NCBI GenBank assembly: GCA_020402865.1 | Contig: JADBYT010000039.1 | Location: 1-32,858, forward strand | DNA from: Bacteroidota bacterium | Lineage (GTDB): Bacteria; Bacteroidota; Bacteroidia; Palsa-965 | DNA length: 32,858 bases | Reading direction: 5' to 3' | In this document: positions 15,252 through 22,908 of the stretch, piece after piece | Layout: every line of letters begins with the position of its first letter | Position numbering within the stretch: position 1 is the first letter of the stretch | Made by a program: the position numbers and the translations under genes | Notes under the pieces: generated by a model | Database searches by the model: none | What the model saw: the letters and a program-made list of their open reading frames with translations, nothing else | What the model was told of the DNA's origin: nothing

Positions 15252-17132
15252 ATGTGCGGAATAACCGGTATATACAGTGCACACACCACGCTTGCTACAC
15301 GGCAACGCGTAGAGGCAATGAACACGGCTCTCGCCCATCGCGGTCCCGACGATGCCGGTATTTTTGAAGGAGACCATGTCGTACTCGGCCATCGCCGCTT
15401 ATCCATTATTGATCTTTCGCCCGGCGGCCACCAGCCCATGCACAGTGCCGATGGCCGCTACACCATTGTCTTTAACGGCGAGATCTATAACTTCCGCGAA
15501 GTACGCGCACAAATTACCAACTGGCAATTCCGCTCCGAATCAGACACGGAAGTTATTCTTGCAGCCTACGCGCAATGGGGAAAAGCCTGCGTGCAGCATT
15601 TCAACGGCATGTTTGCCTTTGCCCTTTACGATGCTCACACCCGCGAACTCTGGATTGTGCGCGACCGCCTGGGTATAAAGCCGCTTTATTACTGGTACCA
15701 CGAAGGCACACTGGTGTTTGCCTCAGAAATACGTGCCGTGCTCGCTTCTGAGCTTGTTGTACGCCGGGCTTCAGAAACTGCCGTAGGCGAATACCTGCGC
15801 TGGCAAACGGTACTCGCGCCAAACACAATTGTAGAAAACGTACACCTGCTCCCGGCCGGGCACTGGATGCTGCTCAGCAGCAGCGGCATGAAGCAGGAAG
15901 CATGGTGGACACTGCCGGGCAATTTCAGAAAAGAAGTGGCCGCACAACCCCTTCCCGAAATACATAAAGAAATACGCCGCCTGCTGCGCGAAGCCGTTGA
16001 GCGCAGGCTTGTAGCCGATGTGCCTTTCGGTGCTTTTCTCTCCGGCGGCATCGACTCATCGGCAATCGTTGCCTTGATGAGCGAAGTTTCATCGGCACCG
16101 GTGAATACCTTTTCAGTCACATTCGATGAGTCGGAATTCAGCGAAGCGAAGTATGCGAAAATGGTGGCTGATAAATACGGCACCCGGCACCATGAAATCC
16201 GTTTACGGCCTGATGATTTTCTGCACGACCTGCCCGCAGCGGTTGCAGCAATGGATCATCCGGGCGGCGATGGACCAAACACATGGGTAGTTTCCAAAGC
16301 CACCAAAGCGGCCGGAATCACCATGGCGCTTACCGGACTTGGTGGCGACGAGTTGTTTGCAGGCTATTCGGTATTTACACGCATGGCCGAACTTGAAGGC
16401 AAAGCCTGGCTCAATCAGATTCCGCGCCCGCTACGCAGTATGGGCGGACGTATGCTTGAACTGCTGCGCCCGGGCGTGGCCTCATCAAAAACAGCCGAAG
16501 TACTTCGTTTGCCAAAAATAAATTTTGAATCCGCATACCCGCTTTCACGGCTGCTTTTATTGCCCGGACAACTGAAGCAAATTGGTGGCAATGCATTTCC
16601 GGTGAATGATGTGTTTAAGGCACATACACAACTGCTCAAGGAGTTTGCAGGGAATGACTATTTGCTCAGCCGTATTTCCATTGCCGAAATGAGCACGTAC
16701 ATGCAACATGTGTTGCTGCGCGACAGCGACCAGATGAGCATGGCTCACGGGCTTGAACTGCGTGTGCCGTTTATGGATTACACGCTTGTAGAATATGCAC
16801 TCTCCATTCCCGATAACTACAAATATCCGCACACACCAAAAAAACTGCTGGTAGATGCATTGGGCGACCTGCTTCCGCGCGAAATTATTGACCGGCCTAA
16901 AATGGGTTTTACATTACCGTGGGAACAATGGATGAAAAATGAGTTATCGTCATTTTGTGAAACCAATTTATTCGAGTTGACCGACGATCAATATGATTGG
17001 GGATTTTCGCAGAAAGGATTAAAAAAAATATGGCGTCAGTTCAAGGACGGTGATCCGAATGTAAGCTGGTCGCGTATCTGGCCACTGGTTGTTTTAGGGC
17101 ACTGGCTAAAGAAAAATAATGTGTCGCTATGA
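15252..17132 (+). CDS. asnB: Glutamine-hydrolysing asparagine synthase
   Basis: The 626-residue enzyme has both domains. The N-terminal glutaminase domain starts MCGITGIYS with Cys2 as nucleophile and has HRGPDDAG and VFNGEIYN. The synthetase domain has the ATP-binding FLSGGIDSS (about residues 260-268) and LTGLGGDELFAGY. All key residues seen are intact, so it should be active. In polysaccharide loci such homologues may amidate a sugar acid rather than make free asparagine; that is an inference from context. It is coupled to the next gene by an ATGA overlap. Confidence 0.9.
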   Translation: MCGITGIYSAHTTLATRQRVEAMNTALAHRGPDDAGIFEGDHVVLGHRRLSIIDLSPGGHQPMHSADGRYTIVFNGEIYNFREVRAQITNWQFRSESDTEVILAAYAQWGKACVQHFNGMFAFALYDAHTRELWIVRDRLGIKPLYYWYHEGTLVFASEIRAVLASELVVRRASETAVGEYLRWQTVLAPNTIVENVHLLPAGHWMLLSSSGMKQEAWWTLPGNFRKEVAAQPLPEIHKEIRRLLREAVERRLVADVPFGAFLSGGIDSSAIVALMSEVSSAPVNTFSVTFDESEFSEAKYAKMVADKYGTRHHEIRLRPDDFLHDLPAAVAAMDHPGGDGPNTWVVSKATKAAGITMALTGLGGDELFAGYSVFTRMAELEGKAWLNQIPRPLRSMGGRMLELLRPGVASSKTAEVLRLPKINFESAYPLSRLLLLPGQLKQIGGNAFPVNDVFKAHTQLLKEFAGNDYLLSRISIAEMSTYMQHVLLRDSDQMSMAHGLELRVPFMDYTLVEYALSIPDNYKYPHTPKKLLVDALGDLLPREIIDRPKMGFTLPWEQWMKNELSSFCETNLFELTDDQYDWGFSQKGLKKIWRQFKDGDPNVSWSRIWPLVVLGHWLKKNNVSL

Positions 17133-18271
17133 GGCCTGTACGCGTATTGCTGTTTATCGACTGGTATCGTCCGGGCTACAAAGCCGGCGGGCCGGTGCAG
17201 TCGTGCGCCAATCTGGTGGAGCAGCTGCAGAGCGATGATATTCAGTTTCGGATTGTAACCCGGATTACGGATTACTGCGAAACAAAACCGTATGAAGGTA
17301 TAAATGCAAATGAATGGACCACACGTGCCGACGGCTCGCAGGTAATTTATTTGCACGAAAACGAACTGAATCGGGAAACACTGAGCCGAATCATTTCCGA
17401 AACAGAATTTGATGTGGCTTATGTGAATGGAATTTACTCGCGCTGGTTTTCGATAGAACCGGCTCGTTTGTGCCGCAAGCTAAAACCGGCTGCACGCATT
17501 TTGGTGGCAGCCCGGGGCATGCTGGCCCCTTCGGCAATGGCAATAAAACCTTTCAAGAAAAAACTCTTTCTGCGTATTGCAAAAATTACCCGACTCTATG
17601 AGAATGTAACTTTTCATGCAACTGGCGCACACGAAAGAGAACATATCCGTGCAGCCCTTGGCGATGTAGCTGTTATGGAAGCAGGCAATTTACCTGCTCG
17701 TGTACAGATTACAACTGCTTCACGAAAAAAAACACCCGGGCACATTAATCTTATCTGCGTGGCTCGTATTGCACCGGAAAAGAATATTGATTATGCATTG
17801 CGAATACTTGCTGACGTAAAAAGTGAAGTAAACTTTGATATTTACGGCCCCGTGTATAATGAGGAATACGCGCAGAAATGCAAACAGATTGCCTCTTCCC
17901 TGCCCGCTCATATTCACGTTCGGTTTCATGGGCCTGTGGAGCCTGATGCGCTGCCGGAAAAATTTGCATTGGCACATGCTTTACTTCTGCCCACGCGCGG
18001 CGAAAATTTCGGGCATGTGATTTTACAGGCTTTTCAAAGTGGCTGTCCGGTAATTATTTCTGATCAGACACCGTGGCGCAATTTGCAAACGCAGCACGCG
18101 GGTTTTGATTTGCCGCTCCAATCGGCAGAGGGGTTTGCAAACGCGGTGGATGCGTTGGCTGCTTTGGATGAGAAAGCGTTTGAAGATTATAGCAATTCGG
18201 CGTTTGCGTTGGGAAGAAAATACGCAGAGGCTGATGAGCTGATTGAGGAAAACAGGAAACTGTTTTTATAG
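17129..18271 (+). CDS. Glycosyltransferase, GT4 family (altered EX7E)
   Basis: The 380-residue GT-B protein begins VLLFIDWYRPGYKAGGPVQSCANL, typical of GT4 enzymes in polysaccharide loci. The second half has LICVARIAPEKNIDYALRIL and PTRGENFGHVILQAFQSGCPVIISD. In the EX7E position the second Glu is replaced by Gln (ENFGHVILQ), which may alter donor handling. It is the last gene of the + strand operon. It converges on the minus-strand SGNH gene with a 12-bp gap, and a 10-bp palindrome GCCTTAAGGC at 18281-18290 spans that gene's stop. Confidence 0.85.
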   Translation: MRPVRVLLFIDWYRPGYKAGGPVQSCANLVEQLQSDDIQFRIVTRITDYCETKPYEGINANEWTTRADGSQVIYLHENELNRETLSRIISETEFDVAYVNGIYSRWFSIEPARLCRKLKPAARILVAARGMLAPSAMAIKPFKKKLFLRIAKITRLYENVTFHATGAHEREHIRAALGDVAVMEAGNLPARVQITTASRKKTPGHINLICVARIAPEKNIDYALRILADVKSEVNFDIYGPVYNEEYAQKCKQIASSLPAHIHVRFHGPVEPDALPEKFALAHALLLPTRGENFGHVILQAFQSGCPVIISDQTPWRNLQTQHAGFDLPLQSAEGFANAVDALAALDEKAFEDYSNSAFALGRKYAEADELIEENRKLFL

Positions 18272-18283
18272 GTATCTCCAGCC

Positions 18284-19294
18284 TTAAGGCCGGTTTTGGC
18301 CGAAGAAATTCAGAATGGCTTTTTCTGAAATATGAAAGCCATCAATAAAATCCGTTTCGTTTAGTTGCCAAAAAGGACTATCTGGCACAAAGCATCCCAT
18401 TACAGATACATTACTGTTTCGCATTTCACTTAACAGTTGATTAAGCTGCATGTTAACCTGTTTAATATTCTCCACCCTTTTATCGTTCTTGTTTTGCGAA
18501 AAGAGATTGGGATGAAAAGGGGTTAGGGTGATTATTTTGTGCGATTTCCCAAACGAATTGGCAATAAACAGAACATAGTCTTTCAGTACAGTTTTGTTAA
18601 TCGCATCAAAACGCTTCATCTGATACATTTCTTTACAAAACTGGTCAATGCGTTTCTTTCTCGCCGTCGGGTCGAGTACTTTTTGTTTGATGCTCCCATC
18701 CGGGAAACGAATAAAATTGCCCGGTGTGTTTATTTCATCTGAATTAGCCGGATAGTAATTGGTAATTGATGAACTTCTTAAACTGCGGAGATCATCTTTG
18801 CTGTAATCGAGTGTAAGAATATCCAGCAATGCAGATTTTACCCGATACGAAGTTTCAAATTGTCTGAATCGTTCATCTGTTCCATCCAGAATATACCACG
18901 GGTTGAAATCGAAAATTACCGTGTCGCAGGTTATATCATTCTCCTGAATGAGCCGGGTAATGTATTTCAAGTCAGCGAATGTAGCGCCGGATACACCAGT
19001 ATTTAACGCATTGGCAAAACCGGTATGTGCGCCAAACTGCATCACTCGCGAAGAACCAATAATAAGGTTCTGAAAATGTTTGCCTTTGTTTTTAAGTATT
19101 AACTGATATACAGCCCGCCTTTCTTCACAAACGTCATGCTTCATTACCAACGGCGAAGAGGTATATTTATCCACAAATATTTTGGCCGTGTAATCGGTAA
19201 GCGTGTTTTTCTTTGAGAAAAAATAAAGCATTGCCGAAACCGCCCATATAATACAGACAAGCGACGCAATTTTTCGTATAAATGTTTTCATCAT
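18284..19294 (-). CDS. Membrane-anchored SGNH/GDSL hydrolase-like protein, MBOAT partner
   Basis: The 336-residue protein has an N-terminal membrane anchor (residues 9-26) and a periplasmic domain. Its block I is IIGSSRVMQFG (Gly80-Ser81-Ser82). NTGVSGATFADL follows as block II, DFNPWYIL holds the block-III Asn region, and DGFHIS near the C-terminus has the Asp318...His321 dyad. Such proteins sit beside MBOAT acyltransferases (AlgJ/AlgX and DltD-like pairs) and transfer or remove acyl groups on exported glycans. Its start shares one base with the upstream MBOAT stop, so the two are translationally coupled. The start has two adjacent ATG codons. Confidence 0.75.
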   Translation of the reverse strand: MMKTFIRKIASLVCIIWAVSAMLYFFSKKNTLTDYTAKIFVDKYTSSPLVMKHDVCEERRAVYQLILKNKGKHFQNLIIGSSRVMQFGAHTGFANALNTGVSGATFADLKYITRLIQENDITCDTVIFDFNPWYILDGTDERFRQFETSYRVKSALLDILTLDYSKDDLRSLRSSSITNYYPANSDEINTPGNFIRFPDGSIKQKVLDPTARKKRIDQFCKEMYQMKRFDAINKTVLKDYVLFIANSFGKSHKIITLTPFHPNLFSQNKNDKRVENIKQVNMQLNQLLSEMRNSNVSVMGCFVPDSPFWQLNETDFIDGFHISEKAILNFFGQNRP

Positions 19295-20733
19295 CAGAAT
19301 TGAAAATAAATGAATGATGAATTTTCGGAGAAATTAAGCAGTACCAGCAAAGCCATTACAACATACAGCACATTACGCACCCACTTATTAGCCGGATAGC
19401 GTAGCACGCGTTCATTACGGCGCAGCATCCAGTCGGCAACAAGAAGCGGAATGATGAGCAGCATGGTTTCCCAGCCGCGCGGCAGACTAAAGAATGCCGA
19501 GGGATGCTGAATTAAATCGGTAATGGTTTTGCGGCAGTAGCCGTATGCCGCCCCAAGACTTTCGGCACGGAAAAATACCCATGCAAAAGTTACAAAGGCA
19601 AACGTGGAAAGCATTTGCCACAATTCACGTAGTGTGGGCAAAGCGTTGTCCTGTGCCACCACATCGGTAGTATGCTTCCTGTTTCTGTTTGCAAGCAGCA
19701 GTGGTAAAAAAGCGAGTGCGTGAATAAAGCCCCAGGCAATAAAGTTCCAGCTTGCGCCGTGCCAGAAACCACTTACAAGAAATATCACAAAGGTATTTCG
19801 CACCGCTTTCAGCTTACCACTTTTCGAGCCTCCGAGCGGGATGTAGAGATAATCGCGGAACCATGAGGATAGCGAAATATGCCAGCGCCGCCAGAACTCG
19901 GCAATATCGCGTGAGAAGTACGGGAAGCGGAAATTGCTTAACAATTCAAAACCAAAGAGCTTGGCCGTACCCAGCGCAATGTCGGAATAACCGCTAAAAT
20001 CGCAGTAAATCTGAAAGCTGAATGCCAATGCACCGGTGATAAGCGAGATTGAATGGAGCTGGCTGTAATGGCCAAATGCGTAATCGGCTACCTGTGAAAG
20101 ATTATCGGCTATGACCACTTTTTTAAACATGCCCCAGAGTATAAGCCTGCATCCCTCCACAGTCTGCAAATAGCTGAATTTCCTGGCCTTTTGAACCTGA
20201 GGCAGTAAATGATTTGCGCGCTCAATGGGGCCGGCCACAAGCAGCGGAAAGAAACTCACAAACACCGCATAATCCACAAAATTCCTGACCGGCTGTTGTT
20301 TACCACGGTAAATATCAAATACGTATGACATACCGTGGAACGTATAAAATGAAATGCCTACCGGCAATGCCACACTCAGGAATACAGGACTTACATGTAT
20401 CCCGATCAGTTCAAATCCCTGCTGAAACTGCTCAGCAAAAAAGTTATAATATTTAAATATCCCCAGAATGCCGAGGTTATTTACAATACTGAGCCAGAGA
20501 AAGAATTTCGATCGTTTCCGGTTTTCCGAAGCCACGCCAAAACCATAGGCATAATCGAGCAGCGTACTTAAAGCCAGCAGGCCCATAAAAGCCCAGCTCC
20601 ACCAGCCGTAAAAGAAATAACTGGCAAGCAGAATGAGTATATTCTGCGCTTTCAGCGATTTGCCGAATGCAAGCCAGTAAAGCAAAAATACCAGCGGAAG
20701 GAAAAGAAGAAATTCGTAGGAATTGAACAGCAC
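19294..20733 (-). CDS. MBOAT-family O-acyltransferase (AlgI-like)
   Basis: The 479-residue polytopic membrane protein has the full MBOAT signature: LPVGISFYTFHGMSYVFD, FVSFFPLLVAGPIERA, FCDFSGYSDIALG-type (here IYCDFSGYSDIALG), FWRRWHISLSSWFRDYLYIPLGG, and VSGFWHGASWNFIAWG with the likely catalytic His. By family knowledge it moves acyl (often acetyl) groups across the inner membrane to a polysaccharide. It lies 17 bp downstream of the Wzt gene and overlaps the SGNH partner by one base, so acylation and export are probably co-expressed. Confidence 0.92.
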   Translation of the reverse strand: MLFNSYEFLLFLPLVFLLYWLAFGKSLKAQNILILLASYFFYGWWSWAFMGLLALSTLLDYAYGFGVASENRKRSKFFLWLSIVNNLGILGIFKYYNFFAEQFQQGFELIGIHVSPVFLSVALPVGISFYTFHGMSYVFDIYRGKQQPVRNFVDYAVFVSFFPLLVAGPIERANHLLPQVQKARKFSYLQTVEGCRLILWGMFKKVVIADNLSQVADYAFGHYSQLHSISLITGALAFSFQIYCDFSGYSDIALGTAKLFGFELLSNFRFPYFSRDIAEFWRRWHISLSSWFRDYLYIPLGGSKSGKLKAVRNTFVIFLVSGFWHGASWNFIAWGFIHALAFLPLLLANRNRKHTTDVVAQDNALPTLRELWQMLSTFAFVTFAWVFFRAESLGAAYGYCRKTITDLIQHPSAFFSLPRGWETMLLIIPLLVADWMLRRNERVLRYPANKWVRNVLYVVMALLVLLNFSENSSFIYFQF

Positions 20734-20750
20734 GGGAAACGGCGATTAAA

Positions 20751-22016
20751 TTATTCTTCTTTCCTGATTTTCCATGTCAGCGGCACAAAAATCTGACCGG
20801 CACGCTGCGCTCTGGCTGATTCATTGTCGGCCAGCGTGAACGTGAGTATATCTTTTGCGTGAAAAAAACGGCCGTTATCGTAGTTAATTAGTCCTAAAGT
20901 AATGGTATAGGTACCGGGCACCAGCAGCGGGTTGGGAATTTGTATGCTTCCGTTATATGTGCCCGGTTCGCTGGGCTGCAACGCTTCGGGATCATCGCGG
21001 CGATCAGACAGGAATACTATTTCGCCGGCAGCTGTTTTGATTACCATGGTCATGTGAATGCTGCGGATATGCGTGTTTAAACGCAGCGTATAATTTACCC
21101 CGAAGGGCTGACCAAGATTGATGTTGCGGTCGGCAGTGCCGGTAATTAAATCTACAAGCTGTGCCGAAATAATCTGACAGTCGGCCGAGGGATCGTGTGC
21201 AAAGGCGGCTTCGGCTTTTAAAGCTTCGGAGTTGAGTACTTCGTAAAGTCTGACCGCTTCGGCAGCCGTGCCGTCGAACGCCATTTTGCCCGATCGCAGT
21301 ACAATGCCGCGTGTACAGAGGCGGTTAATGGCATTCATGTTGTGGCTTACGAACAAAATAGTGCGGCCCTGATTTTCGGCCACATCCTGCATTTTGCCGA
21401 GGCATTTGCGCTGAAATTCAGCATCACCCACGGCCAGTACTTCATCCACCACCAGCACTTCTGGCTCAAGGTGTGCGGCCACGGCAAAGCCCAGCCGCAC
21501 TTTCATGCCCGACGAATAGCGTTTTATCGGCGTATCCACATACTTGGCCACGCCGGCAAACTCTACAATTTCATCAAAATGTTTCTGCACCTCCGACTTT
21601 TGCATGCCCAGGATGGTGCCGTTGAGAAAAATGTTTTCACGGCCTGTAAGATCGGGATGAAAGCCGGTGCCTACTTCAAGCAGACTTGCCAGACGGCCGC
21701 GTATGCGTATTTCGCCCTCGCTGGGCTGGGTAACGCGCGAAAGCAGTTTAAGCAGTGTGGATTTACCGGCACCATTTCCGCCAATAATGCCCAGCACCTC
21801 GCCCTGCGCTACGGAAAACGAAATATCGCTGAGGGCATTTACATATTGTCCGCCAGCTTCGGTACGGTTGTTCTCTACGCCCACCTGCTTATACGGATCT
21901 TCCTTCCCCCTGATGCGGGCCACCCAGCGATTCAAATCATGCGTAAGCGTGCCTGTGCCGATTACGCCCAGGCGATAGGTTTTGGATACGTGTGCTACTT
22001 CAATTACGTTTCTCAT
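20751..22016 (-). CDS. wzt: Polysaccharide ABC exporter ATP-binding protein (Wzt-like)
   Basis: The 421-residue protein has an ABC domain followed by an extra C-terminal domain. Visible motifs are Walker A GGNGAGKST (79-87), signature YSSGM (167-171), Walker B VLVVDEVLAVGD (187-198) and the H-loop His225. Residues from about 275 form a beta-rich Wzt_C-like domain, which in O9a/O8-type systems recognises the chain's terminal cap before export. It pairs with the permease encoded 5 bp upstream. Presence of the C-terminal domain suggests that finished chains are selected for export. Confidence 0.9.
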   Translation of the reverse strand: MRNVIEVAHVSKTYRLGVIGTGTLTHDLNRWVARIRGKEDPYKQVGVENNRTEAGGQYVNALSDISFSVAQGEVLGIIGGNGAGKSTLLKLLSRVTQPSEGEIRIRGRLASLLEVGTGFHPDLTGRENIFLNGTILGMQKSEVQKHFDEIVEFAGVAKYVDTPIKRYSSGMKVRLGFAVAAHLEPEVLVVDEVLAVGDAEFQRKCLGKMQDVAENQGRTILFVSHNMNAINRLCTRGIVLRSGKMAFDGTAAEAVRLYEVLNSEALKAEAAFAHDPSADCQIISAQLVDLITGTADRNINLGQPFGVNYTLRLNTHIRSIHMTMVIKTAAGEIVFLSDRRDDPEALQPSEPGTYNGSIQIPNPLLVPGTYTITLGLINYDNGRFFHAKDILTFTLADNESARAQRAGQIFVPLTWKIRKEE

Positions 22017-22021
22017 AAGCC

Positions 22022-22900
22022 TTACACCGTATCCATAAATGATTTTTCCACACGGTTAAACACCGCAATACCCGCCACTAGCAATACAAGAGTAAACACA
22101 ACCGTGTAAATCACTTGCCAAAGTTCGGGAGCTCCCGTATTGAAAAAAGCGTGACGAAACAACTGCACAACTGAAGTCATGGGATTTAGCATTACAGCTG
22201 TTTTAAACATGCCTTCCTTCATTTCGGCGAGGGAAATTACCACCGGTGTGGTAAACATGAGCAGCTGTGTGCCAAATGCAATAAGAAACTGTAAATCGCG
22301 GTATTTGGTGGTCATGGCCGAAATAAGAATACCCGCCCCAAGACCAAGCCCGGCCATAAAAATGAGCAGAAACGGCAGCAGTAAAATGGCCGATGTAATT
22401 TTCAGTTCCATATCGCGGAAAATCACATAATAGGCAAACACGGCAGCCAGAAGCAGCAACTGTACGCCAAAGCGCAGCATATTGGATAACACCACCGAAA
22501 CCGGCACTACCAGACGCGGAAAATACACCTTGCCAAACAAATTGGCATTGGCTACAAACGTATTTGATGTTTTTAGCAGGCACTCAGAAAAATACATCCA
22601 GCTGAGTTGTCCCGACATGTAAAACAGAATGGGCGGAATACCATCGGTTTTAAGTCCGGCCAAACGGGTAAACAGCACATAATACATTACAGAAGCCAGC
22701 ACGGGCTGAATAAAAAACCAGAGCGGCCCAAGAATGGTTTGTTTGTAAACCGATACAAAATCACGACGTACAAAAAGCAGAATCAGGTCGCGGTAGTTCC
22801 AGATATCGCCCAAACGAAGTTGAAACGCCCCGCGGCCCGGCTTGATTACAAGCGTCCACGGTTCCTGGGTATTGTCAGACTGGTTAGCGTTGTTGTTCAT
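22022..22900 (-). CDS. wzm: Polysaccharide ABC exporter permease (Wzm-like)
   Basis: This is a 292-residue ABC-2 type permease with six predicted helices. It has the cytoplasmic lead-in LGDIWNYRDLILLFVRRDF and VYKQTILGPLWFFIQPVL characteristic of Wzm/TagG/KpsM proteins, and AGLGLGAGILISAMTTKYRDLQF before the last helices. With Wzt it forms the inner-membrane channel that flips undecaprenyl-linked glycan to the periplasm. It is 8 bp from the upstream kinase gene and 5 bp from the Wzt gene. Confidence 0.9.
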   Translation of the reverse strand: MNNNANQSDNTQEPWTLVIKPGRGAFQLRLGDIWNYRDLILLFVRRDFVSVYKQTILGPLWFFIQPVLASVMYYVLFTRLAGLKTDGIPPILFYMSGQLSWMYFSECLLKTSNTFVANANLFGKVYFPRLVVPVSVVLSNMLRFGVQLLLLAAVFAYYVIFRDMELKITSAILLLPFLLIFMAGLGLGAGILISAMTTKYRDLQFLIAFGTQLLMFTTPVVISLAEMKEGMFKTAVMLNPMTSVVQLFRHAFFNTGAPELWQVIYTVVFTLVLLVAGIAVFNRVEKSFMDTV

Positions 22901-22908
22901 CTCCGCGC

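Noticed and set aside
21342..22109. 255-codon open frame on the + strand
   Set aside because: It lies antisense to the well-supported Wzt and Wzm genes and has a His/Phe/Tyr-rich composition typical of a reverse-frame shadow.
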